NCBI GenBank assembly: GCA_024404215.1
Contig: JAKSQI010000110.1
Span: 1-5,305, forward strand
Origin: Oscillospiraceae bacterium
Lineage (GTDB): Bacteria; Bacillota; Clostridia; Oscillospirales; Oscillospiraceae
DNA: 5,305 nt
Direction of reading: 5' to 3'
Shown: piece after piece, positions 1 to 5,305 of the stretch
Position numbering within the stretch: the stretch's first letter is position 1
How the letters are laid out: each line of letters begins with the position of its first letter
Program-made: the position numbers and the translations under genes
The notes under the pieces: model-generated
Seen by the model: the letters and a program-made list of their open reading frames with translations, nothing else
Database searches by the model: none
Told to the model about the DNA's origin: nothing

Positions 1-2056
1 TACGGATGGCACCACGATGGTTCACACTATCCAAAAGCAAAACCTGCCGGCTGGAGGTTGTATAGATTTCATTTAGAGGAAGCAGCTCATAGCTGCCATC
101 TACAAGACGAATCAAGGCATCCGGCCCACCTCGGGTAATACACTGCCCCCGACCGGTCCGTGGGTGATAACAGGACAGTTCCTCATAATCCCGGCCCAAG
201 TAAGGAACACTCCCGCTCATCAACTCAGATGTAAATGTCGATGGGGCAAAGCCATGGAAAAGATAGAGCTGATTTTTGGCACGAGTCACAGCAACATAAA
301 AAAGGCGTCTCTCTTCTTCGTAGGCAGCCTCCTCCCGGTCTGAGCGACATTCTTCCGGAAGACAGGAGGGAAGTACTCCATCTAAAACATCCAAAAGAAA
401 AACCCTGTCATACTCTAGACCTTTTGCCGAATGGATGGTAGACAGCTGCAGCAGAGCCTCCGGATGATCCTCTCGGTTTTGAATAATCCGGCTTAGCATA
501 TCCAAACGCCGCAGCAGGGAGAAAAGATCTGCCTCCTTTTCTGCCAGCAGCTCCAATATATCCAAGCTTCCGGACTCAAGATTCCGTTCCTCCAGATATT
601 CACCATATCGAAGACTTAAGCGTATTCGTCGGACAGCAATAACAGCCCTGTCCTGAAGAAGCTGACGCAGTTGGGACTTTAATTGCAGGCACAGCTCCCG
701 GGAGGTACGGCTTAATCCAGACAGCTCCGCCAAAGCATCCGGAATGCTGATTCCTTCCCTGCGGCTGATACGACAGGCTTCCGTAGCAGCCTCTTTGGTC
801 AGATAGAGCTTCAGCTTGTAGTAAATACGCAAAAATGCATCATCGTCCGTTGGATTTTGAGCAAAGGCCGCTATATCACGAATATCACCCATAATCCGAC
901 TGTTAAAGAAAAGAAGCTCTCTGGACCGGCATCCATAGGGAATTCCTTCTCTCTCCAAAAGATCCAGCAGAGGAAGAACGCTGTCATTGTTCCGATAAAG
1001 CACAGCCGTCATCTCTTTCGTTTTCCTTGCCTCAGCCATCAAATAGCGGTACTGATCTAAGCGCTCTTTAACCATAACAGGCCAAATTGGCTGCCCCGAC
1101 TCCCTTACTGCGCACATGCTTTTGGGGTAGCGGAAGCGATTCTCACCGATGAAGCGATTGGCTGCCTCAACAATAGGCTTAACAGAGCGGTAATTCTGTT
1201 CCAGCTTCTTCACAACAGCGCCGTGATAATCAGAGGCAAAGCTGAGCAAAGCCTCTGGATACGCAGCACGAAAGCCATAAATGCTTTGATCCTCATCACC
1301 TACCATGAAGATATTGCCCTTTTTCCCACATAAGACCTTCAGAATGTGATGCTGAATACGGCTGGTATCCTGAGCCTCATCCACACAGAAATACTCGTAT
1401 TTCTCCTGATAATGCGCTCTAACACCGGGCACCCGACGAAGAATACGCAGTGCATAGACCAGTTGGTCATCAAAATCCATTTTGCCTTCAGCCTTCAGCA
1501 TATCACAATAGCCATGGAAAAGGGCAGGGAAGTTTTTCACCGGAGACGGCAGATCACTGAGGTCTGCCGCAGAGAGTTCCATGTTCTTTGCGTAAGAAAT
1601 GGCTCGGCGAAGCTCCCTAACCACGCTGTCATCGGCGTATTCCCGGGTCTGCTGCTGATAAAGCAGCCGCACACGTCGATTCAGCTCACCCTCATCTCCA
1701 AGGGTCTCAAAGGCAGGACCTTTTCCATACCAGCGGCTGTAATAACGAATGATTTCGAGTGCAAGGCTGTTAATGGTGTGGAAGGACATGTCGGCGGCAT
1801 ATTTGCTGCCAAAAAGGTTTATGAACCGTGATCGCATGTCTGCTGCTGCAGCAACAGTATAGGTAATGGTCATAATTGCGGAAGGAGCTATGCCTTTGAC
1901 CAAGGTCATATAACCAAGACGGGTAACCAGGACCGTGGTCTTACCGCTCCCCGGAACAGCAAGCAGCAAAACCGGCCCCTCCAGGGTCTGAACCGCCTCC
2001 CTTTGCTGGCAGTTCAGGTGACTCATATACTTTTTTTCAAATTCCGGACCGGTCAT
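1..2056 (-). CDS. UvrD/PcrA-like ATP-dependent 3'-5' DNA helicase (SF1A), C-terminus cut by window edge
   Basis: An SF1A helicase unwinds DNA with ATP in repair and replication-fork maintenance. I translated the minus strand from the ATG at 2056 and found 685 codons with no stop, so the 3' end is missing. Every SF1A motif is in order: Q motif (LNCQQ, residues 14-18), Walker A AVPGSGKT (33-40, K39), motif Ia (ITYT plus AAAADM, about 64-74), Walker B DEAQD (226-230), motif III VGDEDQSIYGFR (252-263), motif IV QNYRS (287-291, R290), motif V TIHSAKGLEY (540-549) and motif VI YVAVTRAK (587-594, R592). K39, R290 and R592 correspond to the ATP-contacting residues of PcrA. After motif VI a segment at about 630-665 (YHPRTGRGQ, then LIRLVDGS) resembles the small Tudor-like C-terminal domain of PcrA. 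GGAGG lies 8 bases upstream of the start, under its own promoter. Walker A and motif Ia differ somewhat from textbook PcrA, so it may be a UvrD-family paralogue rather than PcrA itself. Confidence 0.95.
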   Translation of the reverse strand, partial: MTGPEFEKKYMSHLNCQQREAVQTLEGPVLLLAVPGSGKTTVLVTRLGYMTLVKGIAPSAIMTITYTVAAAADMRSRFINLFGSKYAADMSFHTINSLALEIIRYYSRWYGKGPAFETLGDEGELNRRVRLLYQQQTREYADDSVVRELRRAISYAKNMELSAADLSDLPSPVKNFPALFHGYCDMLKAEGKMDFDDQLVYALRILRRVPGVRAHYQEKYEYFCVDEAQDTSRIQHHILKVLCGKKGNIFMVGDEDQSIYGFRAAYPEALLSFASDYHGAVVKKLEQNYRSVKPIVEAANRFIGENRFRYPKSMCAVRESGQPIWPVMVKERLDQYRYLMAEARKTKEMTAVLYRNNDSVLPLLDLLEREGIPYGCRSRELLFFNSRIMGDIRDIAAFAQNPTDDDAFLRIYYKLKLYLTKEAATEACRISRREGISIPDALAELSGLSRTSRELCLQLKSQLRQLLQDRAVIAVRRIRLSLRYGEYLEERNLESGSLDILELLAEKEADLFSLLRRLDMLSRIIQNREDHPEALLQLSTIHSAKGLEYDRVFLLDVLDGVLPSCLPEECRSDREEAAYEEERRLFYVAVTRAKNQLYLFHGFAPSTFTSELMSGSVPYLGRDYEELSCYHPRTGRGQCITRGGPDALIRLVDGSYELLPLNEIYTTSSRQVLLLDSVNHRGAIR

Positions 2057-2083
2057 AAATGCACCCTCCACTCTTCTTGGTTT

Positions 2084-2112
2084 ATTATAACGGAGCCAAA
2101 CCCCAAATTCAA
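2084..2112 (-). promoter_or_regulatory. Sigma-A type promoter of the helicase gene
   Basis: Read on the minus strand, a perfect -10 box TATAAT (2089 to 2084) lies 17 bases from a -35 box TTGAAT (2112 to 2107, four of six consensus positions). Transcription would start near 2077, giving a short leader of about 20 bases that carries the GGAGG ribosome binding site at 2069-2065. Spacing and position are ideal for the downstream gene. The assignment rests on sequence match alone. Confidence 0.7.
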
Positions 2113-2118
2113 TTCCCT

Positions 2119-2133
2119 GTGACTGACAGCCAC
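2119..2133. repeat. Imperfect 15-base palindrome, possible operator
   Basis: GTGACTGACAGCCAC is an inverted repeat around a central A: GTG-x-CTG pairs with CAG-x-CAC, with one mismatched position per arm. It sits 6 bases upstream of the helicase -35 box and about 90 bases upstream of the plus-strand -35 box, where an activator or repressor site for the helicase gene could lie. It does not match the Bacillus-type LexA box. Short palindromes also arise by chance, so a regulatory role is only a possibility. Confidence 0.3.
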
Positions 2134-2184
2134 TGCCATAGATTTTACCAACACGAGAATAGCTCCATTTTAAGAATATTTTTT

Positions 2185-2202
2185 GATTTTTTATGTAAAA
2201 TC
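2185..2202. repeat. AT-rich inverted repeat upstream of the activator promoter
   Basis: GATTTT and AAAATC form a perfect 6-base inverted repeat around the 6-base spacer TTATGT. It lies 20 bases upstream of the -35 box of the plus-strand promoter, in a very AT-rich stretch (about 2167-2201). It could be a regulator site or part of an UP-element-like AT tract that strengthens the promoter. AT-rich DNA easily produces such symmetry, so support is weak. Confidence 0.25.
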
Positions 2203-2222
2203 CCACTGCTTGGCATCCTTAC

Positions 2223-2250
2223 TTGAAAACTCGCCGTTATTTGTTATAAT
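2223..2250 (+). promoter_or_regulatory. Extended -10 promoter of the activator/DUF3786 operon
   Basis: The -35 box TTGAAA (2223-2228, five of six consensus positions) is 16 bases from a perfect -10 box TATAAT (2245-2250). The -10 is preceded by TG at 2242-2243, making it an extended -10. An AT-rich tract lies just upstream. Transcription would begin near 2257, leaving a leader of about 36 bases, too short for a riboswitch. This is the best-matching promoter in the window, in keeping with the strongly biased codon use of the gene behind it. Confidence 0.8.
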
Positions 2251-2292
2251 TCCAATGGATATATATACACAATTGGTAAACGGAGGATTTAC

Positions 2293-3966
2293 ATGTATAC
2301 CATTATTTTCAAAATTGAAGGCAAGGGCGATGTTAAGCTGCCCGCTGTCCCCGGCACCAATGTCATGGAGCTGGCCCGCAACAACAACATTGAAATTGAT
2401 GCCCCCTGTAACGGCAACGGCACCTGCGGAAAGTGCCGTGTCCGCATCATCAGCGGCTCCTGCGAGACCATCAAGAGCCCCCGTTTGGGCCAGGAGGATT
2501 TTGATGATGGCTGGCGTCTGGCCTGTCAATCTACAGTCAACAGCGATGCCATCTTTTGGGTACCGGCCACTGCCGCCGCTTTTAAAAGTGACATTCAAAC
2601 AGCTGACCTGTCTTCCGAAGAAGAGCTTCATAAGTACGAAAATGCCGTTGAAAATATTTTTGCAGCAGGCATTTCACGCGGCGTACAGGAAACCGGTTAT
2701 GGTGTTGCCGTAGATATCGGTACTACAACCGTTACTGCCGCCATGCTGGATTTGGCTTCCGGCAAGGTTGTTGCCAAGGCCAGCCTTGGTAACGGTCAAA
2801 TCAAATACGGCGCTGATGTTATTAACCGTATCATCCAGCAGAGCAAGCCCGGCGGCGTTGAAAAGCTGCAGCAGGCTGTTCGCGAGGATACCGTTGTCCC
2901 CATCATGAACACTATGATTGCCAATGCCGGCATCACTGCTGACGATATCACCAGAATTGTAATCGCCGGCAATACCACCATGGAGCATCTGTTTGTAGGT
3001 GCAAACGGTGAAAGCATCCGGCTGGAGCCCTATGAGCCGGAGTTCCTTGAGCTCCACGGCAAGACAGCAGCAGAGTGCGGCCTCCCTGCCAAGGCGGATG
3101 CCCCGGTTATTTTTGCCCCCAACGTGGGCAGCTGGGTTGGCGGCGATATTACCGCCGGCACCCTGGATACTCTGCTTTGGAACAAGGATGCGATGGGTCT
3201 CTTCATTGCCCTTGGTACCAACGGTGAGCTCGTATTCGGTAATTCCGAGTACATGCTGACCTGTGCCTGCTCCGCCGGCCCTGCTTTTGAAGGCGGCGAT
3301 ATTTCCTGCGGTATGCGTGCTACAACCGGCGCCGTTGACTCCATCGCCATTGACGAAGCCACCATGGAGCCCACACTGACCATTATCGGTGAGGAAGGTT
3401 CCAAGGTTGCCGGCCTCTGCGGCAGCGGCCTTATTGATACCATCGCCGAGCTCTTCCGCTGCGGCATCATTGATGCCAGAGGTAAGTTCGTCCGTGAAGG
3501 CCGCCGTGTTAAGGTAGGGGAATATCAGTCCAGCTACGTGCTTGCTTTCGCTGACGAAAGCGCCACCGGCCGTGATGTTGACCTGACTGAGGGCGATATT
3601 GACAACTTCATTCGTGCCAAGGCCGCCATCTTCTCCGCCGTTCAGACCATGCTCAAGAGCGTGGACATGACCATTGATGACATTGACAGTGTCATGATTG
3701 CCGGCGGTATCGGCAGCGGTATTAACATGGAAAACGCCATGCGCATCGGTATGCTTCCCAAGCAGCCCATTGAAAAGTACAGCTACATCGGCAACAGCTC
3801 CCTTACCGGCGCCTGTGCCATGCTTTTGAGCGACGAGGCCACCGACAAGGTATTTGAGCTGGCCAGCTGCACCACCTATCTGGAGCTGTCCACAGAGCCC
3901 GGTTACATGGACGAATTTGTAGCTGCCTGCTTTATTCCGCACACAGATTCCCGTCTGTTTGAATGA
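2293..3966 (+). CDS. [2Fe-2S] ferredoxin-ASKHA (DUF4445) protein, RACo/RamA-like reductive activator of corrinoid proteins
   Basis: Proteins of this architecture (COG3894; RACo of CO dehydrogenase/acetyl-CoA synthase systems, RamA of methanogens) couple ATP hydrolysis to one-electron reduction of Co(II) corrinoid, restoring active Co(I) on a methyl-carrier protein in the cytoplasm. Residues 1 to about 95 form a ferredoxin domain with C39, C45, C48 and C78 (Cx5Cx2Cx29C). After a linker, the ASKHA fold begins with the phosphate-binding loop DIGTTTV (141-147). It continues with AGNTTMEHL (225-233), NVGSWVGGD (277-285), GTNGE (308-312), CSAGPAFEGG (326-335), GLCGSGLID (374-382), AGGIGSG (470-476) and GNSSLTGA (500-507). 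At 557 residues it is shorter than RACo (about 630) and has no RamA-like C-terminal [4Fe-4S] motif. GGAGG ends 6 bases before the ATG. It is first in an operon with the DUF3786 gene. Its corrinoid partner is not encoded here, so the substrate is unknown. The family call is firm; corrinoid activation is inferred from homologues. Confidence 0.93.
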   Translation: MYTIIFKIEGKGDVKLPAVPGTNVMELARNNNIEIDAPCNGNGTCGKCRVRIISGSCETIKSPRLGQEDFDDGWRLACQSTVNSDAIFWVPATAAAFKSDIQTADLSSEEELHKYENAVENIFAAGISRGVQETGYGVAVDIGTTTVTAAMLDLASGKVVAKASLGNGQIKYGADVINRIIQQSKPGGVEKLQQAVREDTVVPIMNTMIANAGITADDITRIVIAGNTTMEHLFVGANGESIRLEPYEPEFLELHGKTAAECGLPAKADAPVIFAPNVGSWVGGDITAGTLDTLLWNKDAMGLFIALGTNGELVFGNSEYMLTCACSAGPAFEGGDISCGMRATTGAVDSIAIDEATMEPTLTIIGEEGSKVAGLCGSGLIDTIAELFRCGIIDARGKFVREGRRVKVGEYQSSYVLAFADESATGRDVDLTEGDIDNFIRAKAAIFSAVQTMLKSVDMTIDDIDSVMIAGGIGSGINMENAMRIGMLPKQPIEKYSYIGNSSLTGACAMLLSDEATDKVFELASCTTYLELSTEPGYMDEFVAACFIPHTDSRLFE

Positions 3967-3969
3967 GGA
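3965..3969 (+). promoter_or_regulatory. Ribosome binding site deciding the start of the first DUF3786 gene
   Basis: GAGGA overlaps the TGA stop of the activator gene (3964-3966) and lies 5 bases before the ATG at 3975. No Shine-Dalgarno-like sequence precedes the in-frame ATG at 3963, which overlaps the stop as ATGA. This favours 3975, although coupled re-initiation at 3963 is possible. Confidence 0.6.
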
Positions 3970-3974
3970 CAACA

Positions 3975-4583
3975 ATGGAGATTAAAGATAACAAAACCGG
4001 TGTTCCTCTGGAGCACTATACCGCTGAATTTGCGGCCGCCGACCCCCAGGAACTGAGTCTTGCTTCCGGCATAGCGTATGATGCCGGTACCTTCCGCATT
4101 CGGCTTATGGGCCGCCCGGTAGCTGTTCGATGGCCGGACATGACTGTCAGCTACGAGGATGATGGAAGCCAGGCAAAAGCCAATGTCCGCATTCTCTGCG
4201 CCCGTCGCATCCTTCAGGGCAAAGCGGCCCCCTTTACCGGCAGTATGCTCAGCTATGTGGAAATGCCTTGGGGCAATGTGTATCAAAAGCAGTTTGATGG
4301 CCGCTGCATCAAGCGTTTGGCCTTCGGCTTTGGCAATTCCCTTGAGAAGTTCAAGGAGGCCTGTGAGAAGCTGGCTGGTCTCCCTGCCAAAGGCGGTGAC
4401 CTTGCCTACGACGTTCCTTTCATGGATGGGCTTACTGTCCGCATGATGATTTGGGAAGGGGACGACGAGTTCCCGCCCAACGCGCAGTTCCTTTTCAGCG
4501 ATAATTTTCCAGCCGCCTGTTCGGCCGAGGACATTGCCGTAACCGGTGATATTATCCTGGATGCCATGAAGGGCCGTTGGTAA
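3975..4583 (+). CDS. DUF3786 domain protein, co-transcribed with the corrinoid activator
   Basis: This 202-residue protein is soluble, with no signal peptide or membrane segment. The fold and function are not established; I recognise it as DUF3786 from its C-terminal part. The signature is a hydrophobic strand followed by WEGDDEFPPNAQFLF (160-174), then a SAEDIAVTGD-like helix near the end. FKEACEKL (126-133) is shared with the second DUF3786 protein downstream. The N-terminal part has a PLEHY segment followed by two strand-like stretches ending in RWPDMTV. Four scattered cysteines show no CxxC or cluster-binding pattern. The gene starts 8 bases after the activator stop, so the two are almost certainly co-transcribed and translationally linked, suggesting a role in the same corrinoid or one-carbon process. 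An in-frame ATG at 3963 would add MRTT and overlap the upstream stop by 4 bases; the GAGGA site favours 3975. A terminator follows. Confidence 0.85.
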   Translation: MEIKDNKTGVPLEHYTAEFAAADPQELSLASGIAYDAGTFRIRLMGRPVAVRWPDMTVSYEDDGSQAKANVRILCARRILQGKAAPFTGSMLSYVEMPWGNVYQKQFDGRCIKRLAFGFGNSLEKFKEACEKLAGLPAKGGDLAYDVPFMDGLTVRMMIWEGDDEFPPNAQFLFSDNFPAACSAEDIAVTGDIILDAMKGRW

Positions 4584-4596
4584 CCATCACCCAATT

Positions 4597-4626
4597 AAAA
4601 CTCCCCGATTTCAATCGGGGAGTTTT
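4597..4626 (+). terminator. Intrinsic terminator of the activator-DUF3786 operon, possibly bidirectional
   Basis: Thirteen bases before the hairpin the DUF3786 gene ends in TAA. The arms AAAACTCCCCGATT (4597-4610) and AATCGGGGAGTTTT (4613-4626) are fully complementary; a practical fold is a 13-bp stem with a TTCA loop and a GC-rich core. The TTTT tract, followed by CT, forms the 3' edge and pairs with an AAAA tract on the 5' side, so the minus strand would read the same kind of structure. It separates the first DUF3786 gene from the second. Confidence 0.9.
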
Positions 4627-4652
4627 CTCATATGGTATTTCTACCTACGGCA

Positions 4653-4661
4653 TGCTATAAT
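4653..4661 (+). promoter_or_regulatory. Extended -10 promoter element of the second DUF3786 gene
   Basis: TGCTATAAT combines the extended -10 TG (4653-4654) with a perfect TATAAT (4656-4661). No convincing -35 box is present: the sequence at 17-base spacing is TGGTAT. The extended -10 probably carries recognition. Transcription would start near 4668, about 28 bases before the start codon. The position after a terminator supports independent transcription of the next gene. Confidence 0.65.
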
Positions 4662-4695
4662 GATTCTGCAGCTTACTGATAAGGGAGGTAAAGGT

Positions 4696-5305
4696 ATGGA
4701 AGCACGTGCCGACGCATACAGCCGGCAGTTTCCGCTTATGCTGAAGCCAGCCCGTGAAAGGCTGTCTGCCTATAGCCCGCAGCAATTGTGTGAAAAGGGT
4801 GGAATAACCTTTGATGCCTTGTCACAACAGTTTCTGTTTCCTTCTCTGGGCAAAAGCATATCTGTTTCTTATCCGGAATTCATTATTAACGAAAAACTGA
4901 ATCCATGGCACCATCTGACCCTGCTTCAATATATGGATACCGCAGATGCAACGCCTTTAACCAATCGTCTGATCAGTTTGTCGGATATGCCCGGCGGTCT
5001 CTCCCGAGGACATGGCTTCAACAAAGACATAGACACTATGTTTTCCCGCTGGTTCACCAATATTTCAGCTGAGCAATTCAAGGTTGCCTGTCTGAAGCTG
5101 GGCGGCAAACTGCTGGAGGAAAAGGCCGATGCTACCGTGTGTATTCCTTACGCCCCTCGGTTTCCAATTACACTTTGCTATTATGAAGGCGACGACGAAT
5201 TCCCCCCCTCAGGTAAAGCCTTGGTTGATTCAAACGCCCATCATTACCTGACCATTGAAGCAGCCGGTGGGGCCTGCGCCGCTGTGGTGCAGACACTGGC
5301 CGAGC
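4696..5305 (+). CDS. Second, divergent DUF3786 domain protein (3' end beyond window)
   Basis: From the ATG at 4696, 203 codons are open to the window edge. AAGGGAGGT at 4681-4689, with its GGAGG core 7 bases before the ATG, makes the start secure. The protein is soluble and has no signal peptide. It is a distant paralogue of the preceding DUF3786 protein: FKVACLKL (128-135) matches FKEACEKL there, and YEGDDEFPPSGK (163-174) matches WEGDDEFPPNAQ, with about the same spacing between the two motifs. The N-terminal part aligns only loosely, for example GGITFDALSQQF and SVSYPEF against SGIAYDAGTF and VRWPDM. By family length it should end soon after the window edge. It has its own promoter behind a terminator, so it may be regulated separately. 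Cysteines are scattered and form no obvious metal site. Its function is unknown; a link to corrinoid or one-carbon metabolism is inferred from neighbours only. A run of seven C bases (5202-5208) falls on the FPP of the signature, and the frame continues intact through it. Confidence 0.8.
   Translation, partial: MEARADAYSRQFPLMLKPARERLSAYSPQQLCEKGGITFDALSQQFLFPSLGKSISVSYPEFIINEKLNPWHHLTLLQYMDTADATPLTNRLISLSDMPGGLSRGHGFNKDIDTMFSRWFTNISAEQFKVACLKLGGKLLEEKADATVCIPYAPRFPITLCYYEGDDEFPPSGKALVDSNAHHYLTIEAAGGACAAVVQTLAE

Noticed and set aside
235..1060. Small plus-strand frames at 235-441 and 857-1060
   Set aside because: Both are antisense to helicase motifs or the 2A/2B region, lack ribosome binding sites and match no family.
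1346..1831. 161-codon plus-strand open frame inside the helicase gene
   Set aside because: It lies wholly antisense to helicase sequence that includes the DEAQD motif, and its translation resembles no family.
2057..2133. LexA (SOS) box in the helicase promoter
   Set aside because: No GAAC-N4-GTTC-like sequence is present around the promoter; the palindrome at 2119-2133 does not match it.
2252..2276. CCAAT/ATTGG inverted repeat in the activator leader
   Set aside because: Only five base pairs around a 15-base loop, with no extension on either side; likely chance.
2100..2292. Cobalamin riboswitch upstream of the activator
   Set aside because: A GCCACTG stretch at 2129-2135 recalls a piece of the cobalamin riboswitch core, but no B12 box or other conserved element follows. 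The piece also lies upstream of the mapped promoter, whose leader is only about 36 bases.
2183..2713. 176-codon plus-strand frame overlapping the start of the activator
   Set aside because: It runs out of frame through the ferredoxin domain, has no suitable ribosome binding site and its translation is Ala/Pro/Ser-rich shadow sequence.
2674..3975. 433-codon open reading frame antisense to the activator gene
   Set aside because: It is a shadow of the strongly biased codons of the activator. It has no ribosome binding site of note, no recognisable family and low-complexity Gly/Ala/Asn-rich content, while the opposite strand encodes an unmistakable ferredoxin-ASKHA protein.

Overview
The window looks like chromosomal DNA of a low- to mid-GC Bacillota (Clostridia-like) bacterium. 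Strong GGAGG-type ribosome binding sites, near-consensus sigma-A type promoters and an intrinsic terminator support this. The protein families fit too: a UvrD/PcrA-like helicase, a RACo/RamA-like corrinoid activator and DUF3786 proteins. The species cannot be named from the sequence. No RNA genes, mobile elements or CRISPR arrays were seen.

Layout. (1) Bases 1-2056, minus strand: a UvrD/PcrA-type SF1A helicase whose 3' end lies outside the window; 685 uninterrupted codons are visible. (2) Bases 2057-2292: a divergent intergenic region with a promoter for the helicase (TTGAAT-17-TATAAT, minus strand) and one for the plus-strand operon (TTGAAA-16-TATAAT with an extended -10). Two small inverted repeats lie between them. 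(3) Bases 2293-3966, plus strand: a 557-residue protein with an N-terminal [2Fe-2S] ferredoxin domain and a C-terminal ASKHA ATPase domain (DUF4445, COG3894), the architecture of reductive activators of corrinoid proteins. (4) Bases 3975-4583, plus strand: a DUF3786 protein, 8 bases downstream and in the same operon. (5) Bases 4597-4626: a strong, symmetrical intrinsic terminator. (6) From 4696 to the window end, plus strand: a second, highly divergent DUF3786 protein with its own extended -10 promoter, truncated by the window edge.

How the genes fit together. The ferredoxin/ASKHA protein is expected to use ATP to push an electron from its [2Fe-2S] cluster onto an inactive Co(II) corrinoid, returning a methyl-transferring corrinoid protein to Co(I). 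The two DUF3786 proteins have no established function. One is co-transcribed with the activator and the other follows behind a terminator, so a shared role in corrinoid or one-carbon metabolism is a reasonable inference. No corrinoid protein or methyltransferase is encoded in the window, so the substrate of the activator is unknown. The helicase is divergently transcribed and probably functionally unrelated. The most interesting element is the activator plus two unlike DUF3786 paralogues under separate transcriptional control.
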